Positions 1 through 8,882 of a stretch of DNA of 41,991 bases are shown here, one piece after another; position 1 is the stretch's first letter; each line of letters starts with the position of its first letter. Made by a program: the position numbers and the translations under genes. The notes beneath the pieces were generated by a model. That model saw only the letters and a list, made by a program, of their open reading frames with translations, had not been told where the DNA came from and ran no database searches. The stretch is from G001797105 sp964528155 (GTDB taxonomy: Bacteria > Chloroflexota > Anaerolineae > Anaerolineales > E44-bin32): assembly GCA_964528155.1 (NCBI GenBank), contig CAZGRL010000026.1, forward strand, positions 1 through 41,991, written 5' to 3'.

Positions 1-1116
1 GAGAAGAGCGAACAAGCCAAGTTCGACGACCAGGCCGAGAAGCTGATGAACCAGCAACTTGTCGTCGCCAGACTGTTCACGACGCTCTTTCCTCTGACAT
101 TCCTGATCGCCAATCTGGGGCAAGCCAGCGTGCTTTTTGCCGGAGGCAATCAGATCATTCATGGGACATTGAGCCTGGGCGAGTGGCAGGAATTCAGCCT
201 GTATCTGGTTTACCTGTTCATCCCGGTGGCGCAGTTCGGCTTCATCATCACCCAGTTCGGTCAGGCTTCAGCCTCGGCCGCCCGGATCTTCGATATCCTT
301 GACGCCGAGAATGCCGTCGCCGACAAGCCGGGCGCCGCAATTCTCCCGCCGGTGTCCGGGGATATCCGTTTCGAGAATGTCACCTTCCGCTACTTCAACA
401 GCGGGCCGCCGGTGTTGAATCGCGTCGATTTCGAGGTCGAAGCCGGCCAATCGGTAGCGCTGCTCGGTGCGACCGGCTCAGGCAAGACCTCGATCATCAA
501 CCTGCTGCCGCGCTTCTACGATCCTACACAAGGCCGGATAACCATCGATGGATTCGACCTGCGCGATGTGACGCTCGATTCACTCCGGTCGCAGATCGGT
601 ATCGTGCTTCAGGAATCAACGCTGTTCGCCGGCACGATCCGAGAGAACATCGCCTTCGGGCGATCGAATGCCACACTTGACGAAGTCCAGGTGGCGGCCA
701 GAGCGGCGGCTGCGGACGAGTTCATCTCTTCTTTCCCCGACGGCTACGACACACCTGTGGGGGAGCGCGGGACGACCCTGTCGGGTGGCCAGAAGCAACG
801 GATCGCCATCGCCCGGGCGTTGCTGCTCGATCCCAAGATCCTGATCCTGGACGACTCGACCAGCAGTGTTGATCTGGCGACGGAGGCCCAAATCCAGGCT
901 GCTCTCGATCGGCTGATGCACGGGCGGACGAGTTTCGTCATCGCCCAACGCATCAGCACCGTCATGCGGGCCGACCTGATCCTGGTGCTCGATAGGGGCG
1001 AGATCGTCGCTCACGGAAGGCACGCAGAACTGATGGAGACCAGCGAGATCTACGCCGACATTTACAGCTCACAGCTCATCGACGACGCCGTGCGCGCCCA
1101 GGCTCAGGCAGGCTGA
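1..1116 (+). CDS. Heterodimeric ABC exporter, degenerate-site subunit (5' partial)
   Basis: Fused membrane and ATPase subunit of a type IV (multidrug/lipid exporter) ABC transporter. The frame is open from the first base, so the N-terminus lies outside the window. The end of the membrane domain is seen first, then a full nucleotide-binding domain with Walker A (GATGSGKT), signature LSGGQ, Walker B (ILILDDS) and D-loop (SSVD). The usual catalytic glutamate after Walker B is Asp (codon 285 of the fragment) and the switch histidine is Gln (VIAQR, codon 316). Known heterodimers such as TM287/288 and BmrCD carry this pattern in one subunit. The next gene, 31 bases downstream, is the partner. Substrate unknown; lipid, drug or peptide are all possible. 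Confidence 0.93.
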   Translation, partial: EKSEQAKFDDQAEKLMNQQLVVARLFTTLFPLTFLIANLGQASVLFAGGNQIIHGTLSLGEWQEFSLYLVYLFIPVAQFGFIITQFGQASASAARIFDILDAENAVADKPGAAILPPVSGDIRFENVTFRYFNSGPPVLNRVDFEVEAGQSVALLGATGSGKTSIINLLPRFYDPTQGRITIDGFDLRDVTLDSLRSQIGIVLQESTLFAGTIRENIAFGRSNATLDEVQVAARAAAADEFISSFPDGYDTPVGERGTTLSGGQKQRIAIARALLLDPKILILDDSTSSVDLATEAQIQAALDRLMHGRTSFVIAQRISTVMRADLILVLDRGEIVAHGRHAELMETSEIYADIYSSQLIDDAVRAQAQAG

Positions 1117-1147
1117 GTCGGCGCCAAGTAGAATCACCGGAGGCCGG

Positions 1148-3187
1148 ATGTTCGGAAGGCAAGACTTCTTACTCTCTCGCGAAGCCCTGAAGCCCAGGAG
1201 AACGGGCGACACACTGGCGCGTTTCGGCGGGTACTTCAAACCGTATTGGTACGCTCTGGCAGCGGTGCTGGTGTTGGTCTTGATCGCCACCTGGGCACAG
1301 GTCACCTCACCTGAATTGCTGGGTCAGCTCGTCGACTGTTATCTCACGCCATCGGCCGCGACGGCCATTTCGGGCAGTGGCTTGCCTGTCGGCGGACAGA
1401 CCCAACCGACGAATTGTTGGCTGTCTGCCGATCATCAGCCCGAAGGATTTACCCAGAGTGTGATCCGCCGAGCGCTTATCATTGGTGGTTTCCCCGCTCC
1501 CGCCACGGCCCAACTCAGCCAGGCCGACAGACTGGCCGGGGTGGGGAGGCTGGTCGGGATCCTGGTCGTGCTCTATCTGATGGGCGCAGTCATGAGCGGA
1601 ATGACCTTCTACAGCATGACCTGGGCCGGACAACATGTCTTGAAGAGACTTCGGACGGATGTGTTCGAGCATTTGCACAGTTTGGACATCGGGTTCTATG
1701 CCGAGCAAGAGGTCGGAGACTTGATGAGCCGCATCACGAATGACAGTGAGACGATCAACCAGGCCCTGAACTTCGCTCTGGTGAACGTCTTCAGTGGCGT
1801 GCTCTTGCTCCTGTGGATCGGCTACAACATGTTGACCCAGAGTCTGGCATTGGCTTTGGTGAGCATGGCGGTTGTGCCGGTCATGGCGATCACAACAGTG
1901 TGGTTCTCCAATCAGGCGCGAAAGGCCTTTCGCGTCTCGAGAGTCGAGATCGGCAACGTCAATGCCGAGTTGCAGGAGGGGATCTCGGCCGTTCGGGAGG
2001 TTCAGGCCTTCAATCGGGCCGATGAGAATATCGAGAATTTCCGGACGGTCAACGCCGCGAACCGGGACGCGAATGTGCGGGCGGTCGCATACACCAGCGC
2101 TCTGGCGCCGGCTCTGGAGGCCCTGGGTTATGTGGCCCTGATGGTTGTGACGGTGGCAGGCGGCTATGTGCTCCTGGGTGGTGGTGTGATCTTCGGGACG
2201 ACCGTTTCGATTGGGCTGGTGATCACATTCATCGGCTACGTGCAACGGTTCAACCAGCCCATTCAGCAGATCTCCGTCTTGTGGACCAACATCCAGAGCG
2301 CCATCGCTGGAGGCGAGAGGATCTTTGGACTCCTGGATGTGCAACCATCGATCACGACGGCGCCCGACGCGAAACTGCTCCCCCCGATCCACGAGCGCGT
2401 CGAGTTCCGGGATGTCCATGCCGCCTACATCGGCGATCAACCAGTCTTGAAGGGCGTCTCCTTCGAGGCCAAGGCCGGACAGACAGTGGCGATCGTCGGG
2501 CCGACGGGCGCCGGCAAGACGACGATCATCAACCTGATCCCCCGCTTCTACGATGTGACCGGGGGAGCAGTGCTGATCGACGGAGTGGATGTGCGGACTG
2601 TGACGCCGGAAAGCCTGCGGGTTCAGATTGGGATCGTGTTGCAGGACACATTCATGTTCAGCACGACCGTCATGGACAACATCCGATTTGGCCGTCCCGA
2701 CGCCACGGACGCCGAAGTGATCGCCGCGGCAAAGCTTGTGCGCGCCGGCGGATTCATCGAGCGTCTGCCGCAGAAGTATCAAACCGTGCTGGGAGAACGC
2801 GGAAGCGGGCTCAGTCAAGGCCAGAGGCAGCTTCTGGCGATCGCCCGAGCGGCGCTGGCAGATCCGCGCGTTCTTATCCTCGACGAAGCGACATCCAGTG
2901 TGGATACTCGGACCGAGCGACTGATCCAGCAAGCCCTGGAGAACTTGCTGCAGGGTCGGATCAGCTTTGTGATTGCGCATCGTCTAAGCACCATTCGCAA
3001 CGCCGATCAGGTCCTGGTGCTGGACCACGGCGAGATCGTCGAGCGAGGCACGTTCAACGAGTTGATGGCCCAGCGAGGTTTCTTCTACGACCTGTACATG
3101 AGTCAATTCCGGCGAGATCCGGAATTTCTGCACCCGGAGTCGGGGGATGGCAGGCGTGCCTTGGGCGCCGCGCAGCAGTCGGGTTAG
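1148..3187 (+). CDS. Heterodimeric ABC exporter, catalytic subunit
   Basis: 679-residue ABC exporter half-transporter: six-helix membrane domain (about residues 35-390) and C-terminal ATPase domain. Walker A GPTGAGKTT starts near residue 451, Walker B LILDEA has the catalytic Glu580, and the switch His611 is present (VIAHR). The signature is LSQGQ (residue 555) rather than LSGGQ. It therefore complements the upstream subunit: its intact Walker B pairs with the neighbour's LSGGQ to form the active site, while its altered signature falls in the degenerate site. An insertion of about 80 residues rich in polar residues, Gly and Pro, with two cysteines, separates the first two membrane helices and should face outside. 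Start ATG follows GGAGG at 1139-1143. Confidence 0.94.
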   Translation: MFGRQDFLLSREALKPRRTGDTLARFGGYFKPYWYALAAVLVLVLIATWAQVTSPELLGQLVDCYLTPSAATAISGSGLPVGGQTQPTNCWLSADHQPEGFTQSVIRRALIIGGFPAPATAQLSQADRLAGVGRLVGILVVLYLMGAVMSGMTFYSMTWAGQHVLKRLRTDVFEHLHSLDIGFYAEQEVGDLMSRITNDSETINQALNFALVNVFSGVLLLLWIGYNMLTQSLALALVSMAVVPVMAITTVWFSNQARKAFRVSRVEIGNVNAELQEGISAVREVQAFNRADENIENFRTVNAANRDANVRAVAYTSALAPALEALGYVALMVVTVAGGYVLLGGGVIFGTTVSIGLVITFIGYVQRFNQPIQQISVLWTNIQSAIAGGERIFGLLDVQPSITTAPDAKLLPPIHERVEFRDVHAAYIGDQPVLKGVSFEAKAGQTVAIVGPTGAGKTTIINLIPRFYDVTGGAVLIDGVDVRTVTPESLRVQIGIVLQDTFMFSTTVMDNIRFGRPDATDAEVIAAAKLVRAGGFIERLPQKYQTVLGERGSGLSQGQRQLLAIARAALADPRVLILDEATSSVDTRTERLIQQALENLLQGRISFVIAHRLSTIRNADQVLVLDHGEIVERGTFNELMAQRGFFYDLYMSQFRRDPEFLHPESGDGRRALGAAQQSG

Positions 3188-3812
3188 GGCAGCGACAGCA
3201 GGCGCTCTTCCTGCTGCTACCTGACAAGGGCCAGCCCAGCCATCATGACGCAACGAATCGGCTGGGAGCCCGGTTCGGCCTTGTCACAGAGGGCGAGCTG
3301 ACCCCGAATCACGATCCCTTGGTCCTCGGCTTGCTACCCCCAGCCCGGGATTGGTTTCAGAGATCCTTCGCCGGCTCGGAACGGTCCGCTTCCGACGAGG
3401 CGATCCACGTTTGCGAAAACCACTCTTCATCTGTCTTCCTCATCGATCTCACAGGTGGACTTGGCAGCGGTTGCACCATCAATTCTCTGCACGTGGGCTG
3501 ATCGGCCACCGGTCCATGATCGGCGGCCGAGATGGCAGACGCCGGCTGCCTTCTCGGCCCGGACGGAAGGCCTCCCGGCGACGGCCCGAGGCCGGACCGG
3601 TCTGAGTTCCCGGAAGACCTGGGCCGCCCGGCCAACGGCCACACGCCTGCAGGATCTCCTCGGGAAGAACCCCAGGTTCATTCGTCTGCTCCAGATAGGC
3701 GGCTGAAGCTGGCCGGCCGTTCGGTGTGCTCATCGGTCGACGTCCGGCCAGGGCCGTACCGTATAATTAACGTGAACCGTTTTTTCGCTCGAGGTGTCCC
3801 AAAGGAGTGATC
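3188..3812. other. Gene-free stretch between ABC exporter and sensor kinase
   Basis: About 625 bases with no convincing gene. Reading frames here are short, GC-driven and overlap each other on both strands. A possible -10 box lies near its 3' end. I see no tRNA, repeat or clear hairpin with a T tract. Confidence 0.5.
3738..3768 (+). promoter_or_regulatory. Candidate promoter of the kinase/GDH operon
   Basis: A perfect TATAAT lies at 3763-3768 in otherwise GC-rich sequence, 44 bases before the kinase ATG. The only -35-like match, TCGACG at 3738-3743, is weak (4 of 6) and its 19-base spacing is long. The -10 call is fair; the -35 call is uncertain. Confidence 0.4.
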
Positions 3813-5099
3813 ATGACGGGTGTTGGTGTGCCTCGGACCGGCGAGTTCAACGCCCTGGCCGAGGTCGCCAAGTCCTTGGTCGCGCCGCTCGAATTGCCCG
3901 ATCTCCTCGAGGAAGTGATGCAGACTATCGTCCGGTCCCTCGAGCAAGCGGACATCGGCGCCATCATGCTTTGGGATCAACCGTCGGGCGTGTTCCGCCC
4001 GGCGGCTGCTTTCGGCTACGATCTCGATGTTCTGAAGGAGATCGGGCTCCGGGCCGGCGAGTCGATCACTGGGAAGGCGTTCGACAGTGGACGCGTGCTC
4101 CTGTTCAGTAACCCGGACGAAGTCGACCGGGCCATGGCTGACATGAGGCCGTTCAACCGGCAGGTGATGTCGCGTTCCATCGGCAACGATACGATCCCCC
4201 TGGCCGCGGTCGCGGCCCCGGTGACCGCCGGCGACAACCATTACGGTGTCCTCGTCATCGAGGCCCTCACGCCTCACAGACAGTTCTCCCCGGACGACCT
4301 CTCCTTCGTCCAAATGCTGGCTGACCTGGTGGCCCTGGCCATCGATCGCGATCGTCTGCGGGCCCGCGCGGATGCCGTGCGCGAGGCGCGGCGGGCGGAG
4401 CATATGCGATCGGAGGTGATGGCGACGCTGTCGCACGAGCTCCGAATGCCTTTGGCGACGATCAAGGGCTACACGAGCGCGCTGCTGATGGACGAATTCG
4501 CTTGGAGCGACGAAAAGGGCAAGGAGTTCCTCGGCCTGATCGAAGAAGCCTGCAATGACATGGAGGGTATGGTTCAGGACATTCTCGACTCGTCCCTGAT
4601 CGAGGTCGACCAACTCAACCTCCAACCGGAACCGATCCGCCTGCCTCAGCTCGCCCGAGAAGTCGCCGCAGAAGTGCAACATCGAAGTCCGGTCCATCAT
4701 CTGGTTGTAGATTTTCCGGGCGACTATCCGATTGTCGAGGCGGATCCGCGCTGGACCAAGCAAGTGTTTCGCAACATCCTTGATAATGCTACTAAATACT
4801 CACCCGAGGGCGGCTTGGTTGTCATCAAAGGGGAGGCGAGAGCCTCCGATGTGGTGGTCAGCGTGGCCGATCAGGGCATCGGGATGTCCTCCGAAGATGT
4901 CATTCCACTGTTCGAGAAGTACTTCCGAGTGCAGTCGGTCGCTTCGCTGCACATCCCGGGAACCGGACTGGGGCTGCCGATCGCCCGGGCGCTCGTCGAG
5001 GCCCAGGGAGGTCGGATCTGGGTTGAGAGCAAGGAGGGTGAGGGAACGACAGTCTTCTTCTCCCTCGCCCGAGCTCAACCACGCCAGGATGGGAAATGA
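3813..5099 (+). CDS. GAF-domain sensor histidine kinase
   Basis: Soluble sensor kinase of about 428 residues with no membrane helices. An N-terminal GAF domain covers roughly residues 10-170. A short helix leads to the HisKA domain with phospho-acceptor His208 in LSHELRMPLATIKGY, then the HATPase domain with N-box RNILDNATKYSP, G1 box DQGIGM and G2 box GTGLGLPIA. It should sense a cytoplasmic signal and phosphorylate the regulator encoded next, whose ATG overlaps this stop codon by 4 bases. ATG 3813 is chosen because AAAGGAG at 3801-3807 sits five bases upstream; a GTG at 3807 in frame overlaps that site. It heads an operon running into the GDH-like and ATP-grasp-like genes, so the signal probably relates to nitrogen or energy state (inference). 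Confidence 0.93.
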   Translation: MTGVGVPRTGEFNALAEVAKSLVAPLELPDLLEEVMQTIVRSLEQADIGAIMLWDQPSGVFRPAAAFGYDLDVLKEIGLRAGESITGKAFDSGRVLLFSNPDEVDRAMADMRPFNRQVMSRSIGNDTIPLAAVAAPVTAGDNHYGVLVIEALTPHRQFSPDDLSFVQMLADLVALAIDRDRLRARADAVREARRAEHMRSEVMATLSHELRMPLATIKGYTSALLMDEFAWSDEKGKEFLGLIEEACNDMEGMVQDILDSSLIEVDQLNLQPEPIRLPQLAREVAAEVQHRSPVHHLVVDFPGDYPIVEADPRWTKQVFRNILDNATKYSPEGGLVVIKGEARASDVVVSVADQGIGMSSEDVIPLFEKYFRVQSVASLHIPGTGLGLPIARALVEAQGGRIWVESKEGEGTTVFFSLARAQPRQDGK

Positions 5100-5806
5100 G
5101 GTCTGAAAGCGGCCAGCGCATTCTTGTGGTCGATGATGATCCGCGCCTCGTCAGGCTCGCGCGAGAAGTCTTGACAGCGGCGGGCTATAGCGTGCTGGTA
5201 TGCTCGAGTGGTGAGCAGGCGATCGAAGCCATAGCCATCGAGCAGCCGGATCTCATCGTGTTGGACATCATGCTAGAGGGCACCGATGGTTATCACGTGT
5301 GCCGGAGGCTGCGCGAGTTCTCGGATGTCCCCGTCATCATGCTGACAGCTAAGGTCACCGAGACGGACGTATTGGCCGGATTTGACGCCGGTGCAGACGA
5401 TTACATAACCAAGCCTTTCAGCTCCAAAGAGCTCTTGGCGCGTGTGGGCGCCGTGCTGAAGCGTTCTCAGAAACCGGCCCGACGCCCAAGCGAGGCCAGT
5501 ATCGCTTGTGGCGATCTGAGCATTGATCTGGCACGCCGTCGGGTGACGATCGCCGGAACGGATGTGTACCTCACCGCCACCGAATACAACCTGTTGTACC
5601 AGCTGGCCACCCATGTCAATCAGGTACTGCTTCACGAGCAGTTGTTGACCGAGGTCTGGGGGCCGGAGTATCGAGGTGACGTGGAATACCTGCGATCCTA
5701 TGTGCACCACCTTCGCAAGAAACTCGAGCGTGATCCCTCCAACCCGGAGATGATCCTCAATATCCAGGGGGTAGGGTACATGCTGACGAGCCCCGAACCG
5801 AAATAG
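5096..5806 (+). CDS. OmpR/PhoB-family response regulator
   Basis: 236 residues. An N-terminal receiver domain has the acidic pocket (VVDDDPR), phospho-acceptor Asp57 (IVLDIML), the conserved Thr (MLTAK) and Lys (TKPFSSKELL). A C-terminal winged-helix DNA-binding domain covers about residues 135-235, including LTATEYNLLYQLA and the LRSYVHHLRKKLE recognition-helix region. It is the cognate partner of the upstream kinase by overlap (ATGA). Only 15 bases separate it from the GDH-like gene, so it is probably cotranscribed with that gene and may regulate its own operon or gdhA downstream. Targets cannot be read from the sequence. Confidence 0.95.
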   Translation: MRSESGQRILVVDDDPRLVRLAREVLTAAGYSVLVCSSGEQAIEAIAIEQPDLIVLDIMLEGTDGYHVCRRLREFSDVPVIMLTAKVTETDVLAGFDAGADDYITKPFSSKELLARVGAVLKRSQKPARRPSEASIACGDLSIDLARRRVTIAGTDVYLTATEYNLLYQLATHVNQVLLHEQLLTEVWGPEYRGDVEYLRSYVHHLRKKLERDPSNPEMILNIQGVGYMLTSPEPK

Positions 5807-5821
5807 CCGGAGGCAGACAGG

Positions 5822-7108
5822 GTGAATGATACGCCCCTAGACTTGTTGGAGACAGCGCAAAGGCAGTTCAACCGGATTGCCGACAGGCTGGGGCTGGCCC
5901 CAGCCGTCCGGGAGCTGCTGCGGCAACCTTTGCGCGAATATCACTTCAGTATCCCCGTTCGCATGAGCGACGGCGGGGTGCGCATCTTCCGCGGGACACG
6001 GATCCAGCATAACGATGCCCGCGGGCCGGGCAAAGGCGGCATCCGCTTTCATCCGATGCAGACCCCCGACAACATCCGGGCGTTGGCGATGCTGATGACC
6101 TGGAAGTGCGCCGTCGTCGATCTGCCTCTCGGCGGCAGCATGGGGGGCATCGCCTGCGACCTGCATGACCTGAGCCCGCTGGAACAGGAACGATTGTGTC
6201 GAGGCTGGATCCGGCAGGTCGCCCGGGACGTCGGCCCGGCGTGGGACGTCCCCGGGCCCGACTTGATGGCCAGCAGCCAGCACATGTTGTGGATGTTGGA
6301 CGAGTACGAAACGATCCGCGGGGCAAAGCGGCCGAGCTTCATCACCGGAAAGCCAGTGAGCCTGGGAGGCTCACTGGGACGGAACGAGGCTACCGGCTAT
6401 GGAGTCATGATCGCCATTCGCGAGGCCCTCAAAGATCGGTCGATCGATCTTGCGTCGACGACCGCCAGTGTGCAGGGGTTTGGCAACGTCGCCCAACACG
6501 CGATCGAGCTTTACCACCGCATGGGAGGTCGGGTCACGTGCGTGTCGTGCTGGGATCAGGAAGACCGGACGACGTACGCCTATCGCAAAAGGGAGGGGGT
6601 TGACCTGGCCGGTCTACGTTCGATCGCCAACGAATTTGGAGAGATTGACCGCCGGGAAGCAGAGTCGCAGGGATACGAACGACTTCCGGGGCATGCGTGG
6701 GTCGAACAGGAAGTTGACATCCTCGTCCCGGCGGCGTTCGAGAACCAGATTACAGCGGATAACGTAAGCCGCATCAGCCAGCGGGTCAAGGTCATCGCTG
6801 AAGGGGCGAACGGGCCGACGACAGCGGAAGCCGACGTCAGCCTGAATGAGCGAGGCATTCTCGTTATCCCTGATCTCCTGGCAAACGCCGGAGGGTTCAT
6901 TTGCAGCTACTTCGAACAGGTGCAGGGGAGTATGAATTACTACTGGCCGCTAGACGAAGTGCTCGGCAAGCTCGACGTGCATGTGACCGATGCCTACCTG
7001 GCGGTCAGCAAGCTCGCCGCAAGCGGGAAAATGAACATGCGTGACGCGGCCTACGTGATCGCCGTCAGCCGGGTGGCCGAAGCCTGCCAGGAGAGGGGTT
7101 GGGTCTAG
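5822..7108 (+). CDS. Glu/Leu dehydrogenase paralogue with catalytic Lys replaced by Met
   Basis: 428 residues, the normal length for a hexameric glutamate dehydrogenase (GDH), with both the substrate domain and the Rossmann domain (VQGFGNVAQHA). The glutamate-binding lysines are kept in GKGGIRFHP and TWKCAVVDLP, and the catalytic aspartate is present (DVPGPD, Asp147). The glycine-rich catalytic loop, GGxKGG in active enzymes, reads GGSMGG: the essential lysine (Lys125 in Clostridium symbiosum GDH) is Met107. It is therefore probably not a normal GDH; it may be a regulatory subunit, a sensor or an enzyme of altered chemistry. GTG 5822 follows CCGGAGG at 5807-5813. The gene is sandwiched between the two-component genes and the ATP-grasp-like genes, and a canonical GDH lies 5 kb downstream. 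Confidence 0.9.
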   Translation: MNDTPLDLLETAQRQFNRIADRLGLAPAVRELLRQPLREYHFSIPVRMSDGGVRIFRGTRIQHNDARGPGKGGIRFHPMQTPDNIRALAMLMTWKCAVVDLPLGGSMGGIACDLHDLSPLEQERLCRGWIRQVARDVGPAWDVPGPDLMASSQHMLWMLDEYETIRGAKRPSFITGKPVSLGGSLGRNEATGYGVMIAIREALKDRSIDLASTTASVQGFGNVAQHAIELYHRMGGRVTCVSCWDQEDRTTYAYRKREGVDLAGLRSIANEFGEIDRREAESQGYERLPGHAWVEQEVDILVPAAFENQITADNVSRISQRVKVIAEGANGPTTAEADVSLNERGILVIPDLLANAGGFICSYFEQVQGSMNYYWPLDEVLGKLDVHVTDAYLAVSKLAASGKMNMRDAAYVIAVSRVAEACQERGWV

Positions 7109-7142
7109 CCGCGTCGTCATGGGGCCGGAAAGGCCGCGGGGA

Positions 7143-8882
7143 ATGACGCAAACACACTTCACTGAGTTCAGTCGAAGCCTGCTCGATCCCGAAACGCCGC
7201 TGGCCCGCATCGGTCAAGGCGAAGTCGGAGGGAAAGCGCACGGCCTGGCGTTTATCCGAGAGATCCTCGGCAAAGGGCTGGACTTCGGCGCATTCGCCGG
7301 CATGAAGATCGACATCCCTCCGCTGGCCGTTCTGTGTACAGACACTTTTGACGCGTTCGTGAAGACAAACCGCCTCGAGGATGTCGCTCAATCCGGTCTC
7401 CCGGATGACCGGATGGCTCACGCTTTTCAGAAAGGGGACTTGCCCTTCGACGTTCTGGGTGACCTTCGAGCACTCGCCAACCAGGTGCACACCCCGTTGG
7501 CGATTCGATCTTCCAGTCTCCTGGAAGACTCCAAGCACGAACCCTTTGCCGGTGTTTACGCGACGAAGATGATCCCCTGTAATCGTTATGACGCCGATTC
7601 TCGCTTCCGCCAGATTGTCGAAGCTGTCAAGTTCGTCTACGCATCAACCTACACGCAGGGAGCCAAAGACTATCGAGCTGCCATAGGCCACAAAGATGAG
7701 GAAGAGCGCATGGGGGTCATTATTCAGGAACTGGTCGGCCGGCGGCATCCTGGCCGGTTCTATCCCGAGCTCTCCGGCGTCGCACGCTCGTTCAACTTCT
7801 ATCCCGTCGGATCCGCCAAGCCGGAAGAGGGCGTCGTGAGCCTGGCCCTCGGGCTGGGAAAGACCATCGTCGAGGGCGGCTTGTGCTGGTCGTATTCGCC
7901 GGCATACCCGAAAGTCGAGCCTCCCTTCGGATCGGTCGACAAGCTCCTCAAGGGTACCCAAACGAAATTCTGGGTCGTGAACATGAACGAGCCCCTCGAA
8001 TACGATCCGACAAGAGAGACGGAATACCTGCTGCTTGAAGATCTGCCCATGGCCGAGCGGGATGGGACACTGCGCTACGTGGCATCGACCTATAGCCCCC
8101 TGTCGGGGCGGCTGTCGATCGGGACGGGTTTCCCGGGCCCACGGGCCTTGACCTTCGCGCCGCTCCTGGTCCTGGAAGAGATCCGTCTGAACGAGCTCCT
8201 GAGGGGCCTGCTCGAGCTTTGCGAATCTGCATTCGGCGCTCCGGTCGAGATCGAGTTCGCGATGACCTTTGATCCGCTGTGGTTTGGCTTCCTTCAGGTT
8301 CGTTCAATGGAATTCTTCCAGGAGGAGACCCAGATCGATTTGCAGGACATCAACGCCGAAAATGTTCTGGTATCTTCCGACTCCGCCATGGGTAATGGCG
8401 TCGTCGATTCGATCCGTGACATCATCTACACACGACGGGACGCGTTTGATCTGAAGCACACGAGCGCCATGGTGCCGGAGCTCGAGAGGATGAATCGAAA
8501 GCTTGTCTCTGCCGGACGATCGTACCTGTTGATTGTCCTCGGTCGCCTGGGGACAACCGATCCCTGGTTGGGTATCCCGATCAAGTGGGCAAAGATCAGT
8601 GGAGCCAGGGTCGTCGTCGAGGCAACTCAAGAGAACGTACGGGTGGAACTGAGTCAGGGCTCTCACTTCTTTCACAACATCGTCAGTCTAGGCGTCAAGT
8701 ACTTCAACCTGGCGTTCAACCATCCGCACAAGATCGACTGGGATTGGTTGGAGGGTCAGGCTCCAGTGGAGGAAACAACCTATCTTCGTCACACGCGCCT
8801 TCGTCAACCATTGGAAGTGAGAGTAGACGGCCGGAAAGGTCTGGGCGTGATCAACAAGCCTGCGGATGAGCGAAATGGATGA
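7143..8882 (+). CDS. PEP/pyruvate-binding (PPDK N-terminal) domain protein 1
   Basis: About 579 residues. The N-terminal two thirds match the nucleotide-binding ATP-grasp-like domain of pyruvate phosphate dikinase/PEP synthase: GGKAHGL (Lys31), AIRSSSLLEDS...FAG, VIIQELV, and the ATP-binding E...Q-x-R pattern in EIEFAM...FLQVR. The phospho-histidine domain (TGG...SHAA) and the PEP/pyruvate TIM barrel of the real enzymes are absent. From about residue 405 comes a different C-terminal domain with LGRLGTTDPWLGIP and GSHFFHN (His508), shared with the two paralogues downstream. ATG 7143 is preferred because GGAAAGG at 7127-7133 precedes it; an in-frame ATG at 7119 lacks a site. The next gene overlaps its end by 17 bases. 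Reaction unknown; a phosphotransferase or ATP-dependent regulator is inferred. Confidence 0.88.
   Translation: MTQTHFTEFSRSLLDPETPLARIGQGEVGGKAHGLAFIREILGKGLDFGAFAGMKIDIPPLAVLCTDTFDAFVKTNRLEDVAQSGLPDDRMAHAFQKGDLPFDVLGDLRALANQVHTPLAIRSSSLLEDSKHEPFAGVYATKMIPCNRYDADSRFRQIVEAVKFVYASTYTQGAKDYRAAIGHKDEEERMGVIIQELVGRRHPGRFYPELSGVARSFNFYPVGSAKPEEGVVSLALGLGKTIVEGGLCWSYSPAYPKVEPPFGSVDKLLKGTQTKFWVVNMNEPLEYDPTRETEYLLLEDLPMAERDGTLRYVASTYSPLSGRLSIGTGFPGPRALTFAPLLVLEEIRLNELLRGLLELCESAFGAPVEIEFAMTFDPLWFGFLQVRSMEFFQEETQIDLQDINAENVLVSSDSAMGNGVVDSIRDIIYTRRDAFDLKHTSAMVPELERMNRKLVSAGRSYLLIVLGRLGTTDPWLGIPIKWAKISGARVVVEATQENVRVELSQGSHFFHNIVSLGVKYFNLAFNHPHKIDWDWLEGQAPVEETTYLRHTRLRQPLEVRVDGRKGLGVINKPADERNG

Noticed and set aside
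1307..2980. 557-residue open frame on the minus strand opposite the second ABC subunit
   Set aside because: Shadow of a clearly real gene in GC-rich DNA; composition rich in Arg, His, Asp and Gln with no motifs.
2281..3501. 406-residue plus-strand frame overlapping the end of the exporter gene and the following gap
   Set aside because: Most of it lies out of frame inside the real gene; low-complexity Arg-rich translation and no ribosome site.
3678..4763. 361-residue minus-strand frame across the sensor kinase
   Set aside because: Antisense to a gene with all kinase motifs; no recognisable domain.
7143..8882. Annotation as complete PEP synthase or pyruvate phosphate dikinase
   Set aside because: Only the nucleotide-binding domain is present; the phospho-histidine and PEP/pyruvate domains are absent here and in both paralogues.
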